Shown piece after piece: positions 1 to 9,084 of a stretch of 18,778 bases of DNA (positions are counted from its first letter, which is position 1; each line of letters begins with the position of its first letter). Position numbers and translations under genes: made by a program. The stretch lies in NCBI GenBank assembly GCA_009786175.1, contig WQTQ01000198.1, positions 1-18,778 of the forward strand, read 5' to 3'. The notes beneath the pieces were generated by a model. The model did no database searches, was not told the origin of the DNA, and worked only from the letters and a program-made list of their open reading frames with translations. The DNA comes from Bacillota bacterium. Lineage in GTDB: Bacteria; Bacillota_A; Clostridia; Lachnospirales; WQUN01.

Positions 1-38
1 CATTGCTCGTCTGTTATTTCATATTTTTCTGTCGCCAT
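1..38 (-). CDS. IS5-type transposase, N-terminal fragment at window edge
   Basis: Reading leftward from the ATG at 36-38 gives MATEKYEITDEQ followed by a codon beginning TG, which would be Trp if completed as TGG. The YEITDEQW pattern is what I know from the start of IS5-superfamily (IS427-like) DDE transposases, where Y-x-L/I-T-D-x-Q-W opens the protein. Only 12 codons are visible and the rest runs off the left edge, so catalytic residues cannot be checked. A GGTGA stretch lies a few bases upstream as a possible ribosome binding site. The call rests on the N-terminal motif alone and is moderate. Confidence 0.5.
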   Translation of the reverse strand, partial: MATEKYEITDEQ

Positions 39-100
39 TTTCTTCACCAGTCGGAGTTTAACAGATTTTGTGCAATTTTGCAATTATCGGATAGACCCTA
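1..100 (-). mobile_element. Probable end of an IS5/IS427-like insertion sequence
   Basis: Upstream of the transposase start, the minus strand reads AGGGTCTATCCGATAA from position 99 inward, preceded by CT. This resembles the terminal inverted repeats of IS427-type elements (beginning GGGTCTGTCC or similar), and the adjacent CTAG would suit the YTAR-type targets of IS5 relatives. The element would end at about 97-100, some 50 bases beyond the stop codon of the neighbouring amylase. The other end and the target duplication are outside the window, so the boundary is inferred. Confidence 0.4.
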
Positions 101-147
101 GCTGTACTGAAATATATACGCTATTTTTATCCGTGTCAAATTTTCTT

Positions 148-2202
148 TTACAATCGGTTGCCAAGCACAATCGCGCTGTACGGCGGCATGGATAATTTCA
201 ACTCGCCGCCACTTACATTATGCTGTTCATGGGGCTCATTAAATGTGTCATTTCCCGTTACAACTAGCCCTGTCAAATGACCGTCGAACAACTCTGCTTT
301 CCAAACGGGAATACTGGCTTCCATTAATGTGTCTCTGTTGTTTATGGCTACAATAACCTTTTGCTTTCCATCCCAACGCCCGTAAGATATAAAACCGTAA
401 TCCATCAACAGAAACTCCACAGAGCCATGCCGCAGCACAGGGTAGTTTTTCCGCATGGCGATAAGAGATTTGTGCAAACTCATAAGCATTGTATCTTCGC
501 GGCCCCATGGAAAAGGACGGCGGTTATCCGGATCTGTCCATCCTGCAACGCCTGCTTCATCGCCGTAATATATTGTTGGCGCACCGGGCCATGTCATTTG
601 AAATACAATGGCTTCCATCATGATATTTTTGTTTATGCCCGTTTCTGCCGCGCGGGGGCCAACGGTGTGCCAACGGCCCGTGTTCCCGTTTGTACGGGTC
701 AAAAACCTGGAATGATCGTGGTTGGAAAGCTGGTTCATTGCTGTTTGCAAAGCGTGTACGTTCAAGTACGACATGTGATGACGCATTAAATTTTCAAAAG
801 TGTGGGCATCGTTCTTCATGTGTGGACGGCTTTCTTCGCTATGCTTATTTACGCCTGTTAAAAACCAGGTGATAGGCTCCATAAATGCGTCGTAATTCAT
901 AATTGTGTCCCATTCTTTTCCGTTCAGCCAGGGTGACGGGTTGCCGTAATGTTCTGCCAAAATAATCGCGTTTGGGTTCGCCGTTTTAACGGCATTACGA
1001 AACTCCTGCCAAAATTTATGGTTCGTCTCCGCGCTGCGCCCAAGATCCGCCGCCACGTCAAGCCGCCAGCCATCGGCATTGTATGGCGGCGACACCCACT
1101 TCTTCCCCACGTCCAAAATATAGTTAAACAATTGCCGGGATTCTTCAAAATTAAGTTTCGGGTGGTTTAAATTATCCCACCAGCCTTCATAGTTGTCATT
1201 ATTGGGCCAGTTGTCTTCATGCCAAATAAAATAGTCGTAATACGGGCTGTCCTTGGTATGATACGCCCCGGCAGGCTCGTCCGTATTTACATAAAAACCT
1301 GCCGTGTCCATCCACTTATTAAAGCAGCCGCAGTGGTTGAATACGCCGTCTAAAATTACTTTTATGCCGTTTTCATGAGCTTTTTGAATAAAATCCGCCA
1401 TTAAAGCGTTGCTCGCTTCCAGGTTGGCCTTGCTTGTTGTACGGTTTTTGTACCGTGTAGCGTATTTGTTGTCCACTTTTTCGAAGCGTAAAACTTCACC
1501 GCTGTCTTCTTTTATTACACCGTAGTGCGGGTCGATATAATCGTAATCCTGGGCATCGTATTTATGGCTGCTTGGGGATACAAAAACAGGGTTTAGATAA
1601 ATGGCTTCCACGCCTAAATCTTTTAAGTAACTCATTTTATCCATGATGCCCTGTAAATCGCCGCCGTAAAAATTACAAAAATCCCCCACGGTTATGTCTT
1701 TATCCCATGACAATGCCTTGGCAGTAATTTTGAGATATGCGTATTCGTGGCTTATCACATCGTTGGTAGGGTCACCGTTACAAAAACGGTCTACAAAAAT
1801 TTGATACATAACCGCGCCTTTTGCCCAGTCCGGGGTTTTTAGCCCGGGAATAAGACGAAAATTGTAATGGTCGGACAGGTGTTCTTTCAGCCCCTGCTTG
1901 TTATAATAAAAAATTTGTCCGTCACAGGCTATGCTGTAAAAATAACGGGTAGGGTCTGCCGGGGCTGTAATATTTACGGTATAAAAATCAAAAATTTGAT
2001 CGCTTTGCGTTTTTGTCATTTGATAGGCAGATTCAAGCCCATTGCATAAATGAAGGTGTACCAAACAGTTTATATTAGCCGCAGTGCGCAGCTTAAATGT
2101 GACTGTATCGCCGGGGTTTGGGTCATAGGGGGTAACAAATTGTATAGTTTCGTCTGTAAAAATCGCATCTTTATTAAAACTGTCGTAAGCTTCTGTTTTC
2201 AT
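148..2202 (-). CDS. GH13 alpha-glucan hydrolase (neopullulanase/cyclomaltodextrinase-like)
   Basis: This 684-residue protein hydrolyses alpha-1,4 (possibly also alpha-1,6) bonds of maltodextrins, cyclodextrins or pullulan. Residues about 10-120 look like a beta-rich N-terminal module of CBM34 type. The TIM barrel starts at MYQIFVDRF (132-140). All four GH13 regions are visible: DGVFNH (285-290), GWRLDVAAD (378-386, nucleophile D382), LAEHYG (415-420, acid/base E417) and LSNHD (492-496, D496). No signal peptide is seen, so it should be cytoplasmic and act on imported maltodextrins. I chose the ATG at 2202 because GGTGG lies 9 bases upstream; an in-frame ATG at 2226 lacks a ribosome site. It is longer than typical GH13_20 enzymes (about 590 residues), partly through an insertion near 231-262 before region I. 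It is divergent from pgk. Family is certain; exact substrate is not. Confidence 0.93.
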   Translation of the reverse strand: MKTEAYDSFNKDAIFTDETIQFVTPYDPNPGDTVTFKLRTAANINCLVHLHLCNGLESAYQMTKTQSDQIFDFYTVNITAPADPTRYFYSIACDGQIFYYNKQGLKEHLSDHYNFRLIPGLKTPDWAKGAVMYQIFVDRFCNGDPTNDVISHEYAYLKITAKALSWDKDITVGDFCNFYGGDLQGIMDKMSYLKDLGVEAIYLNPVFVSPSSHKYDAQDYDYIDPHYGVIKEDSGEVLRFEKVDNKYATRYKNRTTSKANLEASNALMADFIQKAHENGIKVILDGVFNHCGCFNKWMDTAGFYVNTDEPAGAYHTKDSPYYDYFIWHEDNWPNNDNYEGWWDNLNHPKLNFEESRQLFNYILDVGKKWVSPPYNADGWRLDVAADLGRSAETNHKFWQEFRNAVKTANPNAIILAEHYGNPSPWLNGKEWDTIMNYDAFMEPITWFLTGVNKHSEESRPHMKNDAHTFENLMRHHMSYLNVHALQTAMNQLSNHDHSRFLTRTNGNTGRWHTVGPRAAETGINKNIMMEAIVFQMTWPGAPTIYYGDEAGVAGWTDPDNRRPFPWGREDTMLMSLHKSLIAMRKNYPVLRHGSVEFLLMDYGFISYGRWDGKQKVIVAINNRDTLMEASIPVWKAELFDGHLTGLVVTGNDTFNEPHEQHNVSGGELKLSMPPYSAIVLGNRL

Positions 2203-2256
2203 TAATATTCCACCAATCATAGTCATCTATAGTTAATAAAATTTTATCACTCCTTA

Positions 2257-2285
2257 ATAATAGTAAAGCGCGCCCAAGAAAACAA
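2257..2285 (-). promoter_or_regulatory. Sigma-A-type promoter for the GH13 gene
   Basis: On the minus strand TTGTTT (2285-2280) and TATTAT (2262-2257) are separated by exactly 17 bases and point into the GH13 gene. A 12-bp palindrome ATAAAATTTTAT (2236-2247) lies between the -10 box and the start codon, where an operator could sit, although it may just be AT-rich sequence. Confidence 0.55.
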
Positions 2286-2317
2286 GATATTTTTCGTAAA
2301 ACTCTTTTTACAAAGTA

Positions 2318-2347
2318 TTGCAATTGCCCACCGCTAAGTGCTAGAAT
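2318..2347 (+). promoter_or_regulatory. Promoter of the glycolytic operon
   Basis: TTGCAA (2318-2323) and TAGAAT (2342-2347) are 18 bases apart, and TGC just before the -10 box makes it an extended -10. Transcription would start near 2354, giving a leader of about 30 bases before pgk. It is back to back with the GH13 promoter. I see no clear CggR-type or cre operator. Confidence 0.55.
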
Positions 2348-2384
2348 GTAAGTAATGAAATTGTAAAATGAAAGAGGAGTGCAA

Positions 2385-3575
2385 ATGCTAAACAAGAAAA
2401 GTATCAACGACATCAACGTAAAGGGCAAGCGCGTACTTGTGCGCTGCGACTTTAACGTACCCCTGCAAGACGGCAAAATTACCGATGAGAACCGCATTAT
2501 CGCGGCACTTCCCACACTAAAAAAACTTATTGCAGACGGCGGAAGGTTAATCCTTTGCTCTCATTTGGGTAAGCCAAAAGGCCCCGACGCAAGCGCAACC
2601 CTTGCCCCTGTGGCAGCAGCTTTATCTGCTCATCTTGGGCAGCCTGTAAAATTTTTGGCAGACGACGCTGTTGTAAGCGACGCTGTATGCGCAGCCGTTA
2701 ACGAAATGAAAGACGGCGAAGTTGCACTTTTACAAAACACACGTTTCCGCCCGGAAGAAACCAAAAATGAAGAGACATTCTCAAAAAATTTGGCTTCGGT
2801 TGCGGATATTTATGTAAACGATGCCTTTGGCACTGCCCACCGTGCGCATTGCTCTACTGTTGGTGTAACCAAATTTGTAGACACTTCCGCTGTGGGTTTT
2901 TTGATGGAAAAAGAACTGGAGTTTTTAGGCAACGCAGTAGAAAACCCTGTTCGCCCATTTGCAGCTATTTTGGGCGGCGCGAAAGTTTCCGACAAAATTA
3001 TGGTAATCCGCACACTTCTGGACAAAGTAGACAAGCTGATTATCGGCGGCGGTATGGCTTACACATTTTTTGCGGCTAACGGCCACAATGTTGGTACATC
3101 ATTGTTGGAAAAAGACAGAATTGACGAAGCAAAAGAAATTATGGCACTTGCAAAAGAAAAAGGCGTAGAACTCCTTCTTCCAATAGACACCGTTGTAGCA
3201 ATTGGCTTTGGCCCGGATGTAGAACATAAAACCGTACCGTCGTGCAGCATAGAAGACGGCTGGGGCGGCCTTGACATTGGCGAAAAAACCCGCGAACTTT
3301 TCTGCAACGCTTTACAAGGCGCGAAAACCGTAATATGGAACGGCCCAATGGGCGTGTTCGAATTCCCCAACTTTGCAAAAGGCACCCTTGCCCTTGCCCA
3401 GGAACTTGCTAAACTAGACGCAACCACCATAATTGGCGGCGGCGACAGCGCAGCAGCGGTTAACAAACTTGGATACGGCGATAAAATGAGCCATATTTCC
3501 ACAGGTGGCGGCGCGTCATTAGAGTTTTTGGAAGGCAAAGAACTGCCGGGCGTTGTGGCGGTACAGGACAAGTAA
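2385..3575 (+). CDS. pgk: Phosphoglycerate kinase
   Basis: This 396-residue enzyme transfers the acyl phosphate of 1,3-bisphosphoglycerate to ADP, the first ATP-yielding step of glycolysis. Signature segments are in order: RCDFNVPL (20-27), SHLGKPKG (59-66), [11 protein letters not shown] in the basic patch of the N-domain, [25 protein letters not shown] and the GGGDSAA phosphate-binding loop near the C-terminus. Length is normal for a bacterial PGK. The ATG at 2385 is chosen because AGAGGAG lies about 5 bases upstream; the in-frame GTG at 2379 is inside that ribosome site. It is first in the pgk-tpiA-gpmI-94-aa-eno cluster. gapA, which commonly precedes pgk in Firmicutes, is replaced by the divergent GH13 gene. 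Confidence 0.98.
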   Translation: MLNKKSINDINVKGKRVLVRCDFNVPLQDGKITDENRIIAALPTLKKLIADGGRLILCSHLGKPKGPDASATLAPVAAALSAHLGQPVKFLADDAVVSDAVCAAVNEMKDGEVALLQNTRFRPEETKNEETFSKNLASVADIYVNDAFGTAHRAHCSTVGVTKFVDTSAVGFLMEKELEFLGNAVENPVRPFAAILGGAKVSDKIMVIRTLLDKVDKLIIGGGMAYTFFAANGHNVGTSLLEKDRIDEAKEIMALAKEKGVELLLPIDTVVAIGFGPDVEHKTVPSCSIEDGWGGLDIGEKTRELFCNALQGAKTVIWNGPMGVFEFPNFAKGTLALAQELAKLDATTIIGGGDSAAAVNKLGYGDKMSHISTGGGASLEFLEGKELPGVVAVQDK

Positions 3576-3597
3576 TACCCCCTGATATCAGGGGGTA
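3576..3597. repeat. Perfect 22-bp palindrome between pgk and tpiA
   Basis: Directly after the pgk stop codon, TACCCCCTG and CAGGGGGTA flank a central ATAT, so the transcript can form a 9-bp GC-rich hairpin with a 4-base loop. No T-tract follows (AAATCAGAG), so it is not a classical intrinsic terminator. It could stabilise the 3' end of a processed pgk mRNA, attenuate downstream expression, or be a protein-binding operator. Confidence 0.85.
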
Positions 3598-3627
3598 AAT
3601 CAGAGTATATAGGAGACTAGACTACCA

Positions 3628-4374
3628 ATGCGTAAAAAAATAGTAGCAGGAAACTGGAAAATGAACAAAACCCCCGTGGAAGCCGTGGCCTTCGTAAAAG
3701 AAAATAAAGCCTTTTTCGACGGTAATACCACCGAAGTTGTACTGTGTGTGCCTTATGTAAGCTTGCAAGCCGTGCAAACCGAGCTGGAGGGTACCAATAT
3801 AAAGGTAGGTGCACAAAATATGCACTATATGGACGAGGGCGCGTACACCGGCGAAATTTCCGGCGCAATGCTAAAAAATATGGGCATTCCATACGTAATA
3901 ATCGGCCACTCCGAACGCCGCGAGCGTTTTAGCGAAAGTGACACCACTGTTAACCTAAAAACCCTGAAAGCCATGGAGCATGGCCTGGTTCCAATTATTT
4001 GCGTCGGTGAGTCTCAAAGACAGCGGAAAGAAAAACGCACAGAAGGTGTTTTGCGCAAACAAGTAACATTCGCACTGGACGAACTTTCCCCCGAGCAGGT
4101 AGCAAAAATAGTTATTGCTTACGAACCAATTTGGGCAATTGGTACAGGCGAAACCGCTACAACAGCACAAGCTGAAGAAGCCTGCGCGATAATCCGTGAA
4201 CAAATCCGCAAAGATTTTGGCCAGGACGCGGCTGATAAAGTACGAATTTTATATGGCGGCAGTGTAACCCCATCCAACGCCGCAGAGTTATTTTCTATGC
4301 CAAACATCGACGGCGGATTAGTGGGCGGTGCAAGTATTGTGCCATCCTTCAAAGAGGTGGTGCATTTTGGATAA
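3628..4374 (+). CDS. tpiA: Triosephosphate isomerase
   Basis: The 248-residue enzyme interconverts dihydroxyacetone phosphate and glyceraldehyde 3-phosphate. Catalytic residues are in their usual settings: K11 in GNWKMN (8-13), the electrophile H94 in GHSERRE, and the general base E166 in AYEPIWAIGTG, which runs into flexible loop 6. The phosphate-binding YGGSV is at about 209-213. Full length and intact. The ribosome site AGGAG (3611-3615) is 12 bases from the ATG, slightly longer than optimal. It follows pgk after 52 bases containing the palindrome, and its last 8 bases overlap gpmI, suggesting translational coupling. Confidence 0.98.
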   Translation: MRKKIVAGNWKMNKTPVEAVAFVKENKAFFDGNTTEVVLCVPYVSLQAVQTELEGTNIKVGAQNMHYMDEGAYTGEISGAMLKNMGIPYVIIGHSERRERFSESDTTVNLKTLKAMEHGLVPIICVGESQRQRKEKRTEGVLRKQVTFALDELSPEQVAKIVIAYEPIWAIGTGETATTAQAEEACAIIREQIRKDFGQDAADKVRILYGGSVTPSNAAELFSMPNIDGGLVGGASIVPSFKEVVHFG

Positions 4375-5893
4375 AGGGACGCTCGTATTAATGATCTTGG
4401 ACGGCTTCGGCCTTTCCGACAAAAAAGAGTGTAATGCCATTTACCTGGCCGAAACCCCTCACCTGGACTGGCTGTTCGAAAAATTTCCGTTTCAACCCGG
4501 CGCGGCCTCCGGCATGGACGTAGGTTTGCCAGACGGGCAAATGGGCAACTCTGAAGTAGGGCACACAAATATTGGCGCGGGCCGTGTGGTTTACCAAGAA
4601 CTTACACGCATAACCAAGGCCATAGAAGACGGGGACTTCTTCCAAAACGAAGCCCTTCTTGGCGCGGTGCAAAACGCCAAAACCAATAATTCTGCCCTGC
4701 ATTTTATGGGGCTGCTTTCTGACGGCGGGGTTCACAGCCACAATACACATTTGTACGGCTTATTAGAACTTGCTAAGCGCAACGGGCTTACCAAGGTTTA
4801 CGTGCACGCGTTCCTTGACGGCCGCGACACCCCTCCTGCTTCCGCAATAGAATACGTAAAAGAATTGGAAGTGAAAATGACGGAAATTGGTATAGGCAAA
4901 ATTGCTACAATTTCCGGCAGGTATTACGCAATGGACCGGGACAACCGCTGGGAGCGTGTTCAGCTTGCCTACGAAGCACTTACCGAAGGCGAGGGCAACA
5001 CCGCTGCTTCCGGCGTGGAATGCTTGGAAAAATCCTATGCCGTAGACGTTAACGACGAGTTTGTTATACCCACAGTGGTAGACCCCGGCGGCACAATTAA
5101 GGCCAATGATTCCATTGTTTTCTTCAACTTCCGCCCGGACCGCGCCCGGGAAATTACTCGGGCATTCTGCGACCCGGCATTTGACGGCTTCCCCCGTAAG
5201 GAATTACTGCCGCTGTACTACGCCTGCTTTACAGATTACGACCCCACAATTATGGGCAAACACGTGGCTTTCTACGCCCAGTCGATGGATAACACTCTTG
5301 GTGAATACTTATCCGAAAAAGGGCTTACCCAGCTGCGCCTGGCAGAAACCACAAAATACGCCCACGTAACCTATTTTTTCAACGGCGGCGTGGAAGAACC
5401 CTACCCCGGCGAAGACCGTATTCTGGTTGACACCCCGGATGTAGCCACATTCGACCTTAAGCCGGAAATGAGCGCGCCGGAAATTACAGACCAATTGCTG
5501 GAAGCCATAAAATCTGAAAAATACGACTTAATTGTTGTGAACTTTGCCAACCCGGACATGGTTGGCCACACGGGCAACATGGAAGCCGCCATTAAAGCGG
5601 TGGAAACCGTTGACACCTGCGTGGCCCGCGCCATGACAGTAATGTTGGAAACCGGGGCCCGCATGTTCCTGTGCGCAGACCACGGCAACGCGGACAAAAT
5701 GGTGGATACGGAAACCGGCGGTGCGTTTACCGCACATACAACTAATCTCGTGCCGTTCGCGCTATTCAATACAATTGGGTACGACCTAAAACCCGGCGGA
5801 CGGCTGGCGGATATCGCGCCGACTGTACTGGAGTTATTGGAACTGCCAAAACCGCCGGAAATGACGGGTGAGTCTTTGTTGGTGAAAAAATAA
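4367..5893 (+). CDS. gpmI: 2,3-bisphosphoglycerate-independent phosphoglycerate mutase
   Basis: The 508-residue, metal-dependent (usually Mn2+) enzyme interconverts 3- and 2-phosphoglycerate through a phosphoserine intermediate. Visible motifs are LMILDGFG (8-15, metal ligand D12), GQMGNSEVGH with nucleophile S62, DGRDTPP, YYAMDRDNRWER, FFNFRPDRARE, PDMVGHTG and ADHGNADKM, covering both the phosphatase and transferase domains. I place the start at TTG 4367: GAGGTGG (4354-4360) is 6 bases upstream, and the protein then begins MDKGTLVLMILDGFG, which matches the family's usual N-terminus. The open frame extends upstream to a GTG at 4328, but that would add 13 unrelated residues translated from inside tpiA. 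The TTG start gives an 8-base overlap with tpiA. Confidence 0.96.
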   Translation: MDKGTLVLMILDGFGLSDKKECNAIYLAETPHLDWLFEKFPFQPGAASGMDVGLPDGQMGNSEVGHTNIGAGRVVYQELTRITKAIEDGDFFQNEALLGAVQNAKTNNSALHFMGLLSDGGVHSHNTHLYGLLELAKRNGLTKVYVHAFLDGRDTPPASAIEYVKELEVKMTEIGIGKIATISGRYYAMDRDNRWERVQLAYEALTEGEGNTAASGVECLEKSYAVDVNDEFVIPTVVDPGGTIKANDSIVFFNFRPDRAREITRAFCDPAFDGFPRKELLPLYYACFTDYDPTIMGKHVAFYAQSMDNTLGEYLSEKGLTQLRLAETTKYAHVTYFFNGGVEEPYPGEDRILVDTPDVATFDLKPEMSAPEITDQLLEAIKSEKYDLIVVNFANPDMVGHTGNMEAAIKAVETVDTCVARAMTVMLETGARMFLCADHGNADKMVDTETGGAFTAHTTNLVPFALFNTIGYDLKPGGRLADIAPTVLELLELPKPPEMTGESLLVKK

Positions 5894-5934
5894 CCATGGC
5901 ATGGATGTATAATATTTTATCAGGAGGAAACCAC

Positions 5935-6219
5935 ATGTATTACGACCCAACAGCAACGGAACGCATTGCGGCAATGGGCATCTTAACCGCATTCAAATCT
6001 TTGGCAGACAAAGGCGATTTAGAGGAAATCGGTAACCTTGGCCGAAGTTTTCAAAATAATATGACCACATATCCAAGTTCATTTAGCTCCCTCTATACTG
6101 TACTTTCAAGGTTGGCCGATAAAAAAGACTTGGCAACACTACAAAACGTCATAGAATCAACATTAACCGAACTTCAAAAAGCAACCGCGGCTCAATCGAG
6201 TTGCGTAAAAAATAATTAG
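5935..6219 (+). CDS. Unrecognised 94-residue helical protein in the glycolytic operon
   Basis: A small protein encoded between gpmI and eno, beginning MYYDPTATER. The ATG at 5935 has a strong AGGAGG site (5922-5927) 7 bases upstream, better than most genes here; an upstream in-frame codon at 5896 lacks one. I do not recognise the family. It looks soluble and all-helical, with no signal peptide or membrane segment. It contains an internal duplication with a 37-residue offset: residues 18-35 and 55-72 share T, the block LADK-x-DL, and a later N (8 of 18 identical). Its stop overlaps the eno ribosome site, so it is clearly co-transcribed with lower glycolysis. A regulatory or scaffolding role for a glycolytic enzyme is conceivable but is inference from position only. 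Confidence 0.85.
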   Translation: MYYDPTATERIAAMGILTAFKSLADKGDLEEIGNLGRSFQNNMTTYPSSFSSLYTVLSRLADKKDLATLQNVIESTLTELQKATAAQSSCVKNN

Positions 6220-6225
6220 GAGTGA

Positions 6226-7581
<1,356 letters not shown>

Positions 7582-7601
7582 TTGACGGCTTAGCCCGTTT
7601 G

Positions 7602-7636
7602 AAAAGGCAGACTTGCGCATTGCAGGCCTGCCTTTT
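7602..7636. terminator. Bidirectional intrinsic terminator between eno and spoIIID
   Basis: AAAAGGCAG (7602-7610) pairs with CTGCCTTTT (7628-7636). After one A-C mismatch an inner stem CTTGC (7612-7616) / GCAGG (7622-7626, one G-U pair) closes a 5-base loop. The A-run before and T-run after the stem let it work in both directions, as expected between two convergent genes. Confidence 0.75.
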
Positions 7637-7665
7637 GTACTAATTCTAAAAAATTGTGCTGTTGC

Positions 7666-7935
7666 TCAAAATTTTTTTATGTATGTATGCTGAAGCAAAT
7701 ATTTTTCTTTTGTGGCCAGTCCACCCCGTATATGCCGCTCCGACTTGTTCACTTCCAAAACCCGCCGCGCCTCCCCCGCAAGGTTGGGGTTAATTTTTAA
7801 CAAGCGTTCCGTCACATCCTTGTGTACCGTAGATTTACTAATACCAAACTTCTTGGCTGTTTCCCTCACTGTTGCATTAGAATTAATAATGAAATTGGCT
7901 ACTTCCACGGCCCTTTCCTCGATATATGTTTTCAT
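7666..7935 (-). CDS. spoIIID: Sporulation transcriptional regulator SpoIIID
   Basis: This 89-residue DNA-binding protein acts in the mother cell of sporulating Firmicutes, activating or repressing parts of the sigma-E regulon and helping sigma-K expression. The helix-turn-helix at about 22-45 (TVRETAKKFGISKSTVHKD) is nearly diagnostic, as are the following TERL, INPNLA and RHIRGG-ATK segments, which continue into the basic C-terminal helix. The start is the ATG at 7935, with AGAAAGGG about 7 bases upstream; a TTG 18 bases earlier lacks a ribosome site. It converges on eno. The upstream CATATAAAT resembles a sigma-E -10 box, but I find no convincing -35 partner. The gene tells us that the host is, or recently was, a spore former. 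Confidence 0.95.
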   Translation of the reverse strand: MKTYIEERAVEVANFIINSNATVRETAKKFGISKSTVHKDVTERLLKINPNLAGEARRVLEVNKSERHIRGGLATKEKYLLQHTYIKKF

Positions 7936-7951
7936 GAAGTGGCCCTTTCTC

Positions 7952-7970
7952 AAATATCGTTAGGATATTT
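7952..7970. repeat. Inverted repeat in the spoIIID leader
   Basis: AAATATC (7952-7958) and GATATTT (7964-7970) are perfect 7-bp arms around GTTAG, just upstream of the spoIIID ribosome site. They could be an operator or a small leader hairpin, but AT-rich repeats of this size also arise by chance. Confidence 0.5.
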
Positions 7971-8045
7971 ATATGAGGAAGGGCGAAAGAAAAGAACAAG
8001 TAAGTCTGGTTGTTTCGCGGAACAATTCAATCGAAAAAAAATTCG

Positions 8046-8073
8046 TTGAGTTTAGATTTGCTTATGTTATAAT
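8046..8073 (+). promoter_or_regulatory. Strong extended -10 promoter for the accessory block
   Basis: TTGAGT (8046-8051) and a consensus TATAAT (8068-8073) are 16 bases apart, and TGT precedes the -10 box. Transcription should begin near 8080, about 24 bases before the methyltransferase ATG. An imperfect inverted repeat, CAATCGAA (8029 region) and TTCGTTG (8042-8048), overlaps the -35 box and could be a self-repression site for the methyltransferase. Confidence 0.65.
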
Positions 8074-8103
8074 TACTTTACAGCTTTTACAAGAGGTGAA
8101 CAT

Positions 8104-9084
8104 ATGCGTTCAATAGAAATTTGTGCCGGGGCCGGGGGCCAGGCTCTTGGGTTAGAACAAGCCGGGTTTGAACATGTGGCATTGATTGAAATAGATAAGC
8201 ATGCCTGTATGACACTTCGCGCAAACCGCCCCAAGTGGAATGTCATTGAAGGGGATGTAAAATCATTTTCAGCCATCCAATATACCGATATAGATTTATT
8301 AGCAGGCGGTGTCCCGTGTCCCCCATTTTCTATTGCCGGAAAGCAATTGGGAATTGATGACGAGCGAGATTTATTTCCTGAAGCCTTACGGTTGGTTCAA
8401 GAGTGTAACCCCAAAGCAGTAATGTTGGAAAACGTACGCGGATTGTTCGCCCCCAAATTTGAAAAATACAGAAATTCTATAAAGGCACAGCTTGAAAACA
8501 TGGGTTATGAATGTTTTTGGGAACTTACAAATGCAACCCATTACGGTGTGCCACAGCAAAGGCCGCGAACGATTCTTGTTGCATTAAAGCATGAATATGC
8601 AAAGCATTTTGTATGGCCTCTTGGTGTTACAGCACCACCGCCAACGGTTGGTCAAGTTCTTTATGATGAAATGGCAAGCAACGGATGGATTGGCGCAAAG
8701 GAGTGGAGCCAACAAGCAGATGGTGTTGCTCCAACGCTTGTAGGTGGAAGTAAAAAACACGGCGGCCCGGACTTGGGCCCTACCCGCGCAAGAGCTGCAT
8801 GGGCAAAACTTGGTGTTAACGGCAGCAGCTTGGCAGACCAGCCACCGACAGAAGATTTTGTAGGAATGCCAAGACTAACTGTTAAGATGGCGGCATTAAT
8901 TCAAGGCTTCCCGCCCGAATGGAAATTTGTTGGGAAGAAAACTCCTGCCTATCGTCAAGTGGGCAATGCGTTCCCGCCGCCGGTAGCCAAGGCACTCGGC
9001 ATGGCAATTATCAATGCGTTATCATCTGTTGCAGATGAAAATTTGGAGGCGGCACAATATGAAAAAACCCGGCGCGCGGTCTAA
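8104..9084 (+). CDS. DNA (cytosine-5)-methyltransferase
   Basis: This 326-residue enzyme methylates C5 of cytosine in a specific DNA sequence using S-adenosylmethionine. The motifs are in canonical order: motif I EICAGAGGQALGLEQAGF (5-22), motif IV GGVPCPPFS with catalytic C72, motif VI MLENVRG, motif VIII QQRPRTILVAL, a short target recognition region at about 190-260, and motif X RQVGNAFPPPVAKALG near the C-terminus. The size is close to minimal type II enzymes such as M.HhaI. The ATG has AAGAGGTGA directly upstream and a strong promoter. The HNH endonuclease gene overlaps its end by 26 bases, which suggests a type II restriction-modification pair. The recognition sequence cannot be read from the protein by eye. 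Confidence 0.95.
   Translation: MRSIEICAGAGGQALGLEQAGFEHVALIEIDKHACMTLRANRPKWNVIEGDVKSFSAIQYTDIDLLAGGVPCPPFSIAGKQLGIDDERDLFPEALRLVQECNPKAVMLENVRGLFAPKFEKYRNSIKAQLENMGYECFWELTNATHYGVPQQRPRTILVALKHEYAKHFVWPLGVTAPPPTVGQVLYDEMASNGWIGAKEWSQQADGVAPTLVGGSKKHGGPDLGPTRARAAWAKLGVNGSSLADQPPTEDFVGMPRLTVKMAALIQGFPPEWKFVGKKTPAYRQVGNAFPPPVAKALGMAIINALSSVADENLEAAQYEKTRRAV

Noticed and set aside
3059..3571. 170-codon minus-strand open frame
   Set aside because: It is antisense to pgk, rich in Ser and Pro as expected of a complementary frame, and has no motif.
7971..8020. Sigma-E promoter for spoIIID
   Set aside because: CATATAAAT resembles the -10 box, but no GKCATATT-like -35 box is found at the right distance, so I did not list it as a feature.
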